Positions 17,156 through 25,617 are shown, numbered from the stretch's first letter. The stretch is 64,000 nucleotides of DNA from Mycobacterium neglectum (GCF_002591975.1 NZ_NVQE01000018.1:1-64000); one strand, 5' to 3'. Notes: generated from the letters alone by a model not told the origin. Made by a program: numbers and translations.

Positions 17156-18796
17156 ATGGTGATGTTAGAGGAACATATTCCCGGCCCGAAAGCCGGTTTG
17201 AACGAACAGATCCGGCGGTGGCGCTTGGACTTGCGGTTGTCTTTGGTGATCATTGCCGAGGTCATCGCGTTGACTGTCTTGGTCGCCATCACGCCGGTGG
17301 CCTGGTGGGCAGCGGTGCTGATCGCGGTGGCGGCCCTGCTGCTGGTCACGCTCAGCTATAACGGCGCCACGGCGTGGGGATGGATTATCCGCGCCGTACG
17401 CTATGCCTACTTCCGCCGTAGCGCGAAGGCCCACCTGCGACGTGCCGGCATTCCTCCTGCATTCACCGTGGATATGCCAGGGGCTGGCGCGGTCGGGATG
17501 CGTTGGGATGGCCAGTACGCGGTGACCATGATTGCGTTGCACGGCAAGGCATTCGCGCCGACGGTGCTGGTACCTGCTGGCGCAGAGACGACCAATCTGA
17601 TTCCCCTGCAAGGAGTTATCGACCAGCTCCATCAGTTCGCCGGACTGGAGCTGCATTCGGCCGATGTGGTGTCAGCGGGGGCCCGAGTGGCCCATGACGG
17701 GCGTTACACCCCGAAATACGAAGAGATTATCGCTGACCGCGCTGCCGTCGGGGAGCGACGCACCTGGCTGGTGCTGCGACTGCGCCCGCAAGCATGCCTG
17801 GCAGCGATGGTGTATCGCGGCGATGCGGCCGCCGCCGCAGCAGCGGCCACCGAGCGGGTCCGCCAGTCGGTGCTTCGAGCGGGCTGCCGGGCGATCACGT
17901 GCACGGCCGATCAGATGAACCAGGCCACCGCGACGCTGCTGGCCGGTGCAGAGCTTAACCGGATTCGGGAGGGCTGGAGCTACCTGGACACGGTGTCTGA
18001 ATACGTGACGACATATCGGATCGCGGGCAAGGATCTCAGCACGCGGGTGCTCAACGACGTGTGGACGGTGCGCTCTGATGCCACGGTCACCTCGATTCGC
18101 CTGACCGCCAACCGGGCTGGAGTGGTCGCAGCCGGGGCAGTCGTGCGGTTTCACACCCCGGCACCGATCACTCATCCGCCCCTGCTGACGCTGCGACCGG
18201 TCATCGGGCAATGCTTCGACTCGCTGCTGGCAAGCTTGCCACTCGGCGATCGGGCGCTGCGCCTTGAGATTTCACCGCGCCGGCTGCTCGACCCGGCCGA
18301 GCTGAAAGTGCCGGCCGGGCCCAGCGGGCCCATGCTGGGAATGACGGTGACGGGCGTTCCGTTCCTGATGCCACTCACCGATCCGCTGCGCGCCAGCAAG
18401 ATTTCGCTATGTGCGGCGCTGGACACCGTGATTCCGCTGCTGTTGCGGGCCAGTGCCGCAGGGTCGGTCATCCTGATCCATACCGACCGGCCGCAGGTGT
18501 GGCAACCCTTGTGCGACAACACCCATCGCATCAGCATCGCCAGCGATCGCGAGCCCGTGCGCTCTCCGAACATCATTGTCGCTGACGGGATCGGACACGG
18601 CGTCACGGCCGGCGAGCGTGGGCATACCCTGATCACGCTGAGCGACGTCGCCGAACCGGATGCAGATGTGACGCTGATCCAGCATTCCGGCGATGAGCTC
18701 GTGCTCAGCACCCCAAGTGTGCAAGGAGTCCGACTGAGCATCATGCGGCCCCGCAATGAGGCACAGTTCCTATCCCATCTGGTGGTGCAGGCGTGA
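17156..18796 (+). CDS. eccE: ESX membrane complex protein EccE
   Basis: A 546-residue protein starting at ATG 17156, 6 bases after a GAAAGGG ribosome site. Two adjacent membrane helices (about 30-48 and 51-70) follow a short cytoplasmic leader, and the rest is the soluble EccE domain. EccE sits at the periphery of the hexameric ESX membrane complex and stabilises it. The gene occupies the standard place between mycP and eccA and overlaps eccA by 4 bases (GTGA). Confidence 0.9.
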   Translation: MVMLEEHIPGPKAGLNEQIRRWRLDLRLSLVIIAEVIALTVLVAITPVAWWAAVLIAVAALLLVTLSYNGATAWGWIIRAVRYAYFRRSAKAHLRRAGIPPAFTVDMPGAGAVGMRWDGQYAVTMIALHGKAFAPTVLVPAGAETTNLIPLQGVIDQLHQFAGLELHSADVVSAGARVAHDGRYTPKYEEIIADRAAVGERRTWLVLRLRPQACLAAMVYRGDAAAAAAAATERVRQSVLRAGCRAITCTADQMNQATATLLAGAELNRIREGWSYLDTVSEYVTTYRIAGKDLSTRVLNDVWTVRSDATVTSIRLTANRAGVVAAGAVVRFHTPAPITHPPLLTLRPVIGQCFDSLLASLPLGDRALRLEISPRRLLDPAELKVPAGPSGPMLGMTVTGVPFLMPLTDPLRASKISLCAALDTVIPLLLRASAAGSVILIHTDRPQVWQPLCDNTHRISIASDREPVRSPNIIVADGIGHGVTAGERGHTLITLSDVAEPDADVTLIQHSGDELVLSTPSVQGVRLSIMRPRNEAQFLSHLVVQA

Positions 18797-20601
18797 TCAG
18801 CCAGCGTTCCTTGGATGCCCTGCGTGCGGCGATGAAGGTAGTGGGGACTGCGCCTGAGCGCGCGGCCCAAGTATTCGTACTGGCCACTCAGGATGATCCC
18901 GCGCTGGCAGACGGATGGTTAGGCCGATACGCGACCGGGGAGCGGACGCTGACGGTGCTGTCCAAGCTCTACGAGCACGCTGACCGGCTGGGCGAAGGGT
19001 TGAGCCGGCTGCAACTGACCCCTGCCAGGATGGGTGCGTTCTTCGACATTGAGTACGCGCGCATCCCGATCGTTGATCAGACCACCGCCCAGCTTGCCTA
19101 CGCGGCCGCGCTGCTCACTACGAATCAGTTTCAACAGGCCAGTGACGTACTCGACCGATTACCGGCTGATCACCCCGAAACCGGGTATGTGCGAGCGTGT
19201 CTGGCGACGAAGACACAGCGCTGGCCCGACGTGTTGGCCGCGGTGGGAGTATGTACCCAAAACCCCAGGGATGTATATCTGGTTCGGGCGGCGAGTCTGC
19301 TGGAGGCCTGGGCGGCGGCCAGTCTTGGCTTGATCCAGCCGGCGTTGCAGGCGGCGCAGCGCGTTATCGACGGGAAGTCGACGCCTACGGAAGGGTTGGC
19401 TGCGCGGGGGGCTGGCGTTAACGATCCGCTGACACGCGATGCCCTGTTCTGTCAGGCCTTGGTACTTCGCCATCAAGGTGAGGACGAGGAATCCGAGGCG
19501 GTGTTGACCGGAATCCGTGTGCAGTGGCCGGATTTCGAGCGTGCTCAGGTCGCACTCAATGATCGAACGTTCGGGTTGGACATCACCGACCCGGAGACGA
19601 TCGCCACTCGAACCGACAAGTGGGATCCGGCCACCGGCACCAGCCGCGCCGCCCGCGACCAAGCTGACCGCGACGCCACCCGTCAAGAAGTGCTCGCCCG
19701 CGCGGAGGAACGGCTGGCGGCGTTCATCGGTCTAGAGGGGCCCAAGGAACAGATCGCGGTGTGGCGCACGGAAATAGAGATTGATCTTCTTCTTGCAGAG
19801 CAAGGGGAGGATGTCGGCACCGCCAATGAGAACCATATGGTCTTTGAAGGTCCACCGGGCACAGCGAAAACAAGTTATGCGCGGATTGTCGCCGAAATCC
19901 TGTTCGGGCTGGGGAAAATCGATCGTCCTAAGCCACTGGAAGTGACCGAGGAAGACATCGTGGTCGGCTACGTATCGAAGACCGCTGAGAAGATGCGCGA
20001 CATTTGCGAAGAAGCGCTGGGCGGGGTTCTGTTCCTCGATGAGGCCTACCGGCTCGCGCCTGTAACGGAGGGGCATTCTTTCGGCAAGGACGCCATCAAC
20101 ACATTGCTCAAATACATGGAGGACTACCGCGACCAGCTCGTGGTCATCGTGGCGGGGTACCCGGTTGAGATGCGCCGGTTCATGGCAACCAATCCCGGCC
20201 TCGCGGGCAGGTTCCACTTCACGTTGACCTTCGACAGTTACAACGCTGACGAGATCGTCGCTATCGGCCGGTCAATCGCGGATCAGGAAAAGGTGACCGT
20301 TGCCGAGAGTGCGTGGGAGTTATTGCGGCAAGAAACGGATCGTCTTCGCGCCATTCCCGCCAAGGCGGGCACCGCTCTCGACGCCGCGGGCAACGGTCGC
20401 TACGCCCGCAAGGTGGTGTTGGCGTGCAAGCGGGAACGTGCCCGCCGGATGCACACGCTGGGCTCTGCGGGGTTGAGAGAACTGGCCACCTCCGATCGCG
20501 CCGCGTTCGACGTCACCGACGACGACATGGCCCGTGCACTGGCCTCAGCTCTGACGACCGAAGGAGCCAATGACGTACCTGGCCAACGGGTGAACTCGTG
20601 A
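18793..20601 (+). CDS. eccA: Cytosolic AAA+ ATPase EccA
   Basis: A 602-residue protein from GTG 18793. The N-terminal half (about 1-280) is an all-helical TPR-like domain, and the C-terminal half is a CbxX/CfxQ-type AAA+ domain. Walker A is GPPGTAKT at about 353-360, Walker B is VLFLDEAYRL near 410, and an Arg-finger region follows AGRFHFTLTF. EccA is thought to recycle EspG from PE/PPE cargo before export. It is the last ESX gene, and a small hairpin follows 20 bases after its stop. Confidence 0.94.
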   Translation: MISQRSLDALRAAMKVVGTAPERAAQVFVLATQDDPALADGWLGRYATGERTLTVLSKLYEHADRLGEGLSRLQLTPARMGAFFDIEYARIPIVDQTTAQLAYAAALLTTNQFQQASDVLDRLPADHPETGYVRACLATKTQRWPDVLAAVGVCTQNPRDVYLVRAASLLEAWAAASLGLIQPALQAAQRVIDGKSTPTEGLAARGAGVNDPLTRDALFCQALVLRHQGEDEESEAVLTGIRVQWPDFERAQVALNDRTFGLDITDPETIATRTDKWDPATGTSRAARDQADRDATRQEVLARAEERLAAFIGLEGPKEQIAVWRTEIEIDLLLAEQGEDVGTANENHMVFEGPPGTAKTSYARIVAEILFGLGKIDRPKPLEVTEEDIVVGYVSKTAEKMRDICEEALGGVLFLDEAYRLAPVTEGHSFGKDAINTLLKYMEDYRDQLVVIVAGYPVEMRRFMATNPGLAGRFHFTLTFDSYNADEIVAIGRSIADQEKVTVAESAWELLRQETDRLRAIPAKAGTALDAAGNGRYARKVVLACKRERARRMHTLGSAGLRELATSDRAAFDVTDDDMARALASALTTEGANDVPGQRVNS

Positions 20602-20620
20602 TGCGCTGCTGCGCCCCAAC

Positions 20621-20640
20621 CACCGCGCTCGTTCGCGGTG
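20621..20640 (+). terminator. Hairpin after eccA
   Basis: CACCGCG and CGCGGTG form a perfect 7-bp stem around a 6-base loop just after the last ESX gene. No T run follows. It is a plausible intrinsic stop for the ESX operon. Confidence 0.45.
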
Positions 20641-20693
20641 TGAGGTATCGGTAGGGGCGGGTACCGGCGACGGCCGCTACTTGAGGTGTGAGG

Positions 20694-21089
20694 ATGACGG
20701 CGCGAACAACGTGGAAGCGGTTGGCGACGATTTTCGCCGCGGGGCTTAGCGACAAGATCTGCACGGATCACGTTGAACTTCGGGATGATTGCCCCTATTT
20801 CCGCGACACCGCCGCACTGCGGCTCTACGAGGCCAAGTCACCCGGGCAGTCCGGTTGCTCCTGGCAAGAAGTCGTGACGAAGCTCGCCGCCCGGTTCCAG
20901 CATTTCGAGGAGTGCACGGCTCACGACCGGAAGGGCATAGACCCGCAGACCTGTCCGTTCTGCGATGACGAGGCCCGTTGGCGGCGGTACGTAGACTTCT
21001 GCGGTCGACAGGGCGTGCGCCCGGTCATGCTCGACGGGGGCAGTAGCAGTGTCGATCTACGACGTCCGTCGTCGCCAATCCACAGGTAG
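20694..21089 (+). CDS. Cysteine-rich hypothetical protein, possible zinc-binding
   Basis: A 131-residue protein of unknown function between eccA and the conjugation genes. ATG 20694 is favoured; it follows TTGAGGTGTGAGG. Visible metal-ligand candidates are CTDH near the N-terminus, a Cys-Pro pair (DDCPYF), HFEECTAHD and CPFCDDE. The last three are consistent with a zinc ribbon or zinc-stabilised helical domain. The position in front of the coupling-protein genes suggests a plasmid-transfer accessory role, but nothing in the sequence proves it. A Ser/Arg-rich tail of about 15 residues looks disordered. Confidence 0.6.
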   Translation: MTARTTWKRLATIFAAGLSDKICTDHVELRDDCPYFRDTAALRLYEAKSPGQSGCSWQEVVTKLAARFQHFEECTAHDRKGIDPQTCPFCDDEARWRRYVDFCGRQGVRPVMLDGGSSSVDLRRPSSPIHR

Positions 21090-21160
21090 GCCCGCCCGGG
21101 AACTCGTGATGTCCGCTGCCGGGCTGGCGCGCAGACCACCTTGCGCAATTGTGCGCGTAA

Positions 21161-21191
21161 TGTGTTCGTGTTGACTACTTATGACTAATTG
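21161..21191 (+). promoter_or_regulatory. Promoter/operator of the coupling-protein unit (shared motif, copy 3)
   Basis: TGTGTTCGTGTTGACTA (21161-21177) differs from copy 1 at only two positions. It gives -35 TGTTCG (21163-21168), a 17-bp spacer and -10 TAATTG (21186-21191). The first gene can start at ATG 21201, about where transcription would begin, and no ribosome site is visible, so a leaderless mRNA is likely. Confidence 0.55.
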
Positions 21192-21200
21192 TGTCACTGT

Positions 21201-21620
21201 ATGGTCATGTCGTTGGGTGAAGCGGTCGGATCTCTGTCCGGCATGGATGCGGCGGTGGATTTGGCGCACCGCCTGCTCAAGCTCGGCAAGGGCGGCTTGG
21301 GCAAGGTTTCTGAGGCCACCATCTGGGAGGTGCGCGCGGTCGACCCGCTGGCAGTGATCCTCTTCGCTGCGGGCCCGCAGGGCTGCGGCGAGGGGGAGCC
21401 GTGGGTACGTGCTGCGGTCGACAACGCTGATTCCGAGGACACCGTGCGGCCCGGGTGGGCGCGTGCGGCACTGCTGTGCGCGACCCGCCACCCGCTGATG
21501 GCGAGTTCGGTGGCACGCCTGACCGGGCTCGATGGGCGCCAGCGAGACTGCCTGGTGTTGGCGCTGCGTACGGCGCTGGACGAGTTCCCCAATGCGATGG
21601 CCGAGTCGGCTCGCGGCTAA
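21201..21620 (+). CDS. Stand-alone homologue of the central helical domain of the coupling protein
   Basis: A 139-residue protein with no P-loop. Most of it aligns with about residues 105-230 of the coupling ATPase encoded just downstream. GGLGKVSEATIWEV matches VGLGSGADQVSDGGVWES. PLAVILFAAGPQG matches PLAAFLYAASPEG. AAVDNADSEDTVRPGW matches TAVDNIDPENSTEPGW, and DGRQRD matches DPRQRD. In VirD4/TcpA proteins the inserted helical region binds relaxosome proteins. This gene may therefore supply a soluble version of that receptor, or be a truncated duplicate. It lies 17 bases upstream of the coupling-protein gene. Confidence 0.72.
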   Translation: MVMSLGEAVGSLSGMDAAVDLAHRLLKLGKGGLGKVSEATIWEVRAVDPLAVILFAAGPQGCGEGEPWVRAAVDNADSEDTVRPGWARAALLCATRHPLMASSVARLTGLDGRQRDCLVLALRTALDEFPNAMAESARG

Positions 21621-21637
21621 GCGAAAGGCCAAACGCT

Positions 21638-23056
21638 ATGTACGTCAAGCCATCCACTCCGTATTGCGGCTTCGGTCGTCGTGCCGGTGGCAATGAGATG
21701 TTTGTGCCTAGCAGTGCAGCGCATGTGCTGGTCTCGGCCCCGACCGAGACGGGTAAAAGTCGGCGGCTCTTAGCGCCCGCGGCCACGCTGTGGGGCGGGC
21801 CGGCGGTGGTCGTATCGTCCAAGGACGACCTCATGCAGTACGTGATGGAGCGAAGGTGGGGACCCAAGGCGCTGCTGGACTTGCGTCCGCTGAATTCGCC
21901 TGTCTATCCCGACGGGGTGGTCGCCAATACCTACGATCCGACCGTCAGCATCCACAGTCCGTACGAAGCGTTGACCGTGGCCGAGACGATCATGCAGATG
22001 TCGACGGTCGGTTTGGGCTCCGGTGCGGACCAGGTGTCCGATGGCGGGGTGTGGGAGTCCCAGGCGGCTGGGCCGCTGGCCGCGTTCCTCTACGCAGCCT
22101 CCCCGGAGGGTAATTCCAAGGGGATGTCCTGGGTGCTTACTGCGGTCGACAATATCGACCCGGAGAACAGCACCGAGCCGGGGTGGGTGCAGGCCGCAGC
22201 GCTGTGCTACGAGTACCCGACGCTGGCAATGGGCATGGCCCGGATCATGGAAATGGATCCGCGCCAACGGGACTCGGTGGCCATCACCATGCGCAAGGCG
22301 ATCACGCCGTGGCTGCGCACCTCGCTGCTCAACCGTGAGGGCTTCGAGCCGTTCACCCCTGATTTTCTCGATGATCCCCTGGCAACCCTGTTCATTCTGG
22401 CGCCGGCCGATGGCACTGTGGCCGGTTCAGCGGTGACCCTGCTGGACTCTCTGGTGCGGCGGTGGCGCGAGAAAACCTCAGCCAGGGAGCCTATGCACCG
22501 CCTGCTGATGGTTATTGACGAATTGCCCAATACCGCACCCATTCCCAACCTCCGGCGCATCGTGGGAGAAGGCCGCGGCCTCGGTATCAACCTGATGGTC
22601 GCGGTACAGGCATCCTCTCAGCTCGATACGGTCTACGGGTCGGTGTACGCCAATGAGTTGCGCGATATCTTCCCGGCCTCGATCATCATGTTCGGTGCGC
22701 GCGAAGAAGAGCTCCTCACCGCCGCCGAGCACTGGTCTGGGCTGACCAACCGTCGGCCGCAAGGCTTCAGCCAGAACGACGGCGGGAAGAACCTGAACAA
22801 CGATCTGGGTGCGACGCTGCGCTGGCAGGAGCTTCTGCCGCCTACGCGCGAGCATGCGCGCCTGTTGATTCGTGGTGGGGTGGGTACCTGCGTCGAGATA
22901 CCGGACTGGTCAGTCTTTTTGGAGCTCTACGATCAGACCAGCCAAGCGATCCTCGCCAGAGCGCGAGGCCAAGGTACCGATCCTGGCACCGTCGGACCGG
23001 GCAAGCTTCGCCGTATGGTGCGGCGCATGTGGGCGGATCGTGACAATGCGCGCTGA
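21638..23056 (+). CDS. VirD4/TcpA-like conjugative coupling ATPase
   Basis: A 472-residue T4SS coupling protein of the TraM-recognition-domain type. ATG 21638 follows GCGAAAGG. Walker A is APTETGKS at about 34-41, Walker B is LLMVIDELPN near 289-298, and the helical insertion lies at about 105-230. GRGLGINLMVAVQASSQLD is the conserved motif after Walker B. There is no N-terminal membrane anchor, so the protein must reach the channel through a partner. It would bring the relaxase-DNA complex to the T4SS channel. Its stop overlaps the next gene. Confidence 0.85.
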   Translation: MYVKPSTPYCGFGRRAGGNEMFVPSSAAHVLVSAPTETGKSRRLLAPAATLWGGPAVVVSSKDDLMQYVMERRWGPKALLDLRPLNSPVYPDGVVANTYDPTVSIHSPYEALTVAETIMQMSTVGLGSGADQVSDGGVWESQAAGPLAAFLYAASPEGNSKGMSWVLTAVDNIDPENSTEPGWVQAAALCYEYPTLAMGMARIMEMDPRQRDSVAITMRKAITPWLRTSLLNREGFEPFTPDFLDDPLATLFILAPADGTVAGSAVTLLDSLVRRWREKTSAREPMHRLLMVIDELPNTAPIPNLRRIVGEGRGLGINLMVAVQASSQLDTVYGSVYANELRDIFPASIIMFGAREEELLTAAEHWSGLTNRRPQGFSQNDGGKNLNNDLGATLRWQELLPPTREHARLLIRGGVGTCVEIPDWSVFLELYDQTSQAILARARGQGTDPGTVGPGKLRRMVRRMWADRDNAR

Positions 23057-23402
23057 TCCTGAGCTTGCACGGCGGATAAATCTGCTCTTTGACGTGATTC
23101 ACAAGCGTGCAGAGCCCCCTCTGACCACGGCCGCAGCTGCAGCCGCGATCACGGCGCGAGGTGGTGTGCCGGTCAGTGCCGTGGGCCTGGAGGCGTTGCG
23201 ATCAGGGGTGAGCGGCGATACCAGCCGCGCAGAGCTCAGTGCGGCCGCCGAGTTCTTCGGTGTACCGGCAATTTATCTCACCGAGACAGGATCGCGTACC
23301 GGCATCGACGCACAGCTTCACCTTCTGCGCATAATGCGTGATGCTGGCGGCCTCAATGAGATCCGGGCCATGCACGTGTGCAACCCGCCTGAGCGTCGCT
23401 GA
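23046..23402 (+). CDS. Divergent EspR-like DNA-binding protein
   Basis: A 118-residue protein whose ATG 23046 lies inside the end of the coupling-protein gene. LARRINLLFDVIHKR aligns with the LNRLFDTVYPP start of EspR, and AAEFFGVPAIYLTE aligns with the ANFFRIKAAYFTD segment. The EspR helix-turn-helix (APYLSQLRSG) is replaced by VGLEALRSGV, so DNA recognition may be altered or lost. EspR is a nucleoid-associated activator of ESX-1 genes. A plasmid paralogue could regulate the ESX or transfer promoters here, or work by dimerising with the second EspR-like protein at 23905-24336. Confidence 0.7.
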   Translation: MRADPELARRINLLFDVIHKRAEPPLTTAAAAAAITARGGVPVSAVGLEALRSGVSGDTSRAELSAAAEFFGVPAIYLTETGSRTGIDAQLHLLRIMRDAGGLNEIRAMHVCNPPERR

Positions 23403-23613
23403 TGCTCACGGCCAGTATTAACGGGGGAAGTCCATCATCGGGGCTTCGGTCGTGCCGCGTCGAACATCGCTTCATCAAGCGACTTTCGCGTGCGTTTCCT
23501 ATCTGCGGGGTTCGCCGACGGGTCGTCGTTGTTCGGCAACGGGACACCACCATCGCGCTTCATGGCAATAGCACTCGTCGCAGTGTCGCGGCACGAGCGT
23601 CGGGAGCGTGCTC

Positions 23614-23838
23614 GTGACGGCAGTCGGTTGGGTCATCGGTGTTGGTGCAGTGGTGTTCGTCGTATGGGAGATCGTCCGCCGATTTCGCGCAGCTGCCGCG
23701 CACCTGCAGCACTGCATTGAGACCTTCGAGCCGACCTCGCCTGCCGGCGGGCAGACGTTGACTCCGCTGACCAGTCCGCGAGCGCGCACCTGTGCGGACG
23801 ACACCGTGGAACCTGCGGATCAGTGGCCCTCGGTGTAG
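23614..23838 (+). CDS. Small single-pass membrane protein
   Basis: A 74-residue protein. GTG 23614 is chosen because GGGAG lies 7 bases upstream; GTG 23608 is too close to it. An N-terminal helix (VGWVIGVGAVVFVVWEIV) is followed by RRFRAAAAHL and a polar, Thr/Pro-rich tail, which suggests an N-out/C-in anchor. It lies between the two EspR-like genes. The 211 bases before it hold only short frames without support. No family is recognised. Confidence 0.5.
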   Translation: MTAVGWVIGVGAVVFVVWEIVRRFRAAAAHLQHCIETFEPTSPAGGQTLTPLTSPRARTCADDTVEPADQWPSV

Positions 23839-23904
23839 TCGCAACATGTTCGCTGCCTGGCATGGAAGCTCAATTCGGTTTACGGAGAAGGGAATCGGGG
23901 GATC

Positions 23905-24336
23905 GTGGGTATAGGGGTTGAGGCGCAAACATCGGAGCCCTCGCATGTCCAAGGTCGGTCAGGCGATGACGGCAGTTTTGCTGTGGGGCTCAACCGGTTG
24001 TTCGCCAGCATCTATCCGCCTGACCGTGGTCGGTTGACCAGCCAGGAGCTGATTCAGTGGATTGAGCGTGGCGGGATGCGCTTGTCGGCACCGTACCTGT
24101 CGCAACTGCGGACGGGCCAGCGTACGCAGCCGTCACGTGAGGTGATCGAGATGATCGCCGAATTCTTCGGTATCCGTGCCGATTACTTCACCGATTCGGG
24201 CTATCGGCAGGCTCTCAATGCTGAACTCGATTGGCTTGATCTCGCCCGCAACCCCGATGTCCGTCGACTGACCAGCCTGTTGCTCGAACTTGACGCCGAC
24301 AGCCGCGAACAGTTCCTCGCGGCTTCCGGGGTGTAG
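23905..24336 (+). CDS. EspR-like nucleoid-associated regulator
   Basis: A 143-residue protein clearly related to M. tuberculosis EspR. VGLNRLFASIYPPDRG, LSAPYLSQLRTGQRTQPS (the DNA-recognition helix) and EFFGIRADYFTD match motif for motif. An extra leader of about 25 residues precedes the match. EspR binds many loci, including the espACD promoter, and activates ESX-1 secretion. Here the likely targets are the plasmid's own secretion promoters. The gene is followed closely by the convergent membrane-protein gene at 24380-25195. Confidence 0.85.
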   Translation: MGIGVEAQTSEPSHVQGRSGDDGSFAVGLNRLFASIYPPDRGRLTSQELIQWIERGGMRLSAPYLSQLRTGQRTQPSREVIEMIAEFFGIRADYFTDSGYRQALNAELDWLDLARNPDVRRLTSLLLELDADSREQFLAASGV

Positions 24337-24379
24337 CTGCGCGGTGGGCATCACAGGTGTGAGCGGCGGTGCCCGAGGC

Positions 24380-25195
24380 TCAGTAGCTTGATCCGATGGT
24401 GCTACTGGGTGTGAATGCTTGTTCGGCAAAGGTTTTGATGCCTACTCCTACTGCGGCCAGCGTCCACACGATACCGGCGGCGTTGAGGATGAGGCCGACA
24501 ACGATGAGCTTGCCTGAACGAGGCATGGGGCGCACCGCACCGGCACCCAGTGGGGTGCGGTCGATGGGGTCTGCTGGCTCGATGGTGCGAAACGGCGATG
24601 GGGCGGTCATGTCGTCCGGGAGAAGCGGCAGGGTCAGGGTCACCGTCGGGGCAGTCGGGGCGAGGGGCCACCAGTCGGTCGACCCGTCTATTGCTAACCA
24701 GCCGTTGAGGATTCCGTAGATTCCGGCGGTCAGGGCTGCCGCGGGGAGCTGTGCGAGCAGCCAGGGCGCCAGGACGGTGTTCGTCAAGGTGTCTGCGGGT
24801 CGGTACAGCAGCACCAGGAGGGCACCCAGGGCGACGGCTGACCACAGGAAGGCGGGGATGGGGTAGGAGCGCAGTCGGCCGGGGATCAGCGCCTCGCTGC
24901 GGTGGTAGATGAGCTTGCCCAGCGGCCAGCCGATGGGGGCCAAGATGGCGGCCGCGATGACGATGCTGACTTCCAGGACACCCTCGACGGTTTTGACGCC
25001 GCGGGTCAGCAGCGGATGGCTGGGGTGGTCGTTGTACGGGCTGGGCCTGGCGCCGGCCACGTCACGGGTTCGGCGGCGGATTTTGCGATTGAGCAGCTCG
25101 GCGCGGCGGATCTGCATCGAAAAGATGCCCGCGTGCTCGGCAATCCACTCACGGCGGAGCTCGTCGTACCGGTCAACACTCGAAGTGAACACCAT
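24380..25195 (-). CDS. Polytopic membrane protein of the transfer region
   Basis: A 271-residue protein read leftward. It has a charged N-terminal 75 residues (RRAELLNRKIRRRTRDV), then hydrophobic segments at about 78-95, 112-130, 140-165 and 232-255, so about four membrane helices. The loop between helices 3 and 4 is Pro/Thr-rich. Its ATG at 25195 abuts the shared promoter motif used by the divergent T4SS genes, so the two directions may be co-regulated. No family is recognised. Location suggests an accessory transfer or entry-exclusion protein, which is only inference. Confidence 0.65.
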   Translation of the reverse strand: MVFTSSVDRYDELRREWIAEHAGIFSMQIRRAELLNRKIRRRTRDVAGARPSPYNDHPSHPLLTRGVKTVEGVLEVSIVIAAAILAPIGWPLGKLIYHRSEALIPGRLRSYPIPAFLWSAVALGALLVLLYRPADTLTNTVLAPWLLAQLPAAALTAGIYGILNGWLAIDGSTDWWPLAPTAPTVTLTLPLLPDDMTAPSPFRTIEPADPIDRTPLGAGAVRPMPRSGKLIVVGLILNAAGIVWTLAAVGVGIKTFAEQAFTPSSTIGSSY

Positions 25196-25196
25196 T

Positions 25197-25227
25197 TGTT
25201 TACGTGTTGCCTTCCACTGCGTATTCT
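25197..25227 (+). promoter_or_regulatory. Promoter/operator of the T4SS unit (shared motif, copy 4)
   Basis: TGTTTACGTGTTGCCTT (25197-25213) matches the element at the ESX promoters. -35 TTTACG (25199-25204), a 17-bp spacer and -10 TATTCT (25222-25227) place the predicted transcript start on or near ATG 25234, so a leaderless mRNA is expected. It lies in the divergent gap with the 24380-25195 gene. Confidence 0.6.
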
Positions 25228-25233
25228 GTCAGC

Positions 25234-25617
25234 ATGATGATCATGACGGACAGCGTAGCGATGGGCAGTGCGATGGTCTACCCCATCGCCGCGCTTCTCG
25301 TCGCAATCGTTGCGATTGGCCTTCTGACCTTGCTGTTTGTGGTGTTGATGGTGCTTCTGGTGCGCCGTATCTGCCGCCGGGACGATCCGGCCGGCGCAGC
25401 ACCACGGACTGACTCATCGGTAAACACCGGCGCTATGGGCGGCTACACGCCCGTAGGGGGCTCTCCGCTATGGCCAGCCGCGCTGGTCTGCCAGGTTCCG
25501 GAGCCGCAACCGGCCCGGCGATCCAGCAAGCGGTTTAGCCGTAGAGGTCAGCGCCGCCACCTCAGCTCACGTAGTGCATCGACCTTGCAGCACGGCGCCG
25601 GACGGGGACAGCGATGA
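25234..25617 (+). CDS. Small membrane protein, first gene of the T4SS operon
   Basis: A 127-residue protein. ATG 25234 is favoured because it coincides with the predicted leaderless transcript start. One long hydrophobic helix (about 10-40, with VYPIAALLVAIVAIGLL) is followed by the basic stop-transfer RRICRRDD and a Pro/Arg-rich cytoplasmic tail. It overlaps the next gene by 4 bases. It is probably a structural accessory of the transfer channel, and the family is unknown. Confidence 0.6.
   Translation: MMIMTDSVAMGSAMVYPIAALLVAIVAIGLLTLLFVVLMVLLVRRICRRDDPAGAAPRTDSSVNTGAMGGYTPVGGSPLWPAALVCQVPEPQPARRSSKRFSRRGQRRHLSSRSASTLQHGAGRGQR

Noticed and set aside
23402..23617. A 71-residue frame starting at the stop of the first EspR-like gene
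   Set aside because: The TGATG overlap is suggestive, but the translation is Arg/Ser-rich without any motif, and it ends inside the start of the next gene.
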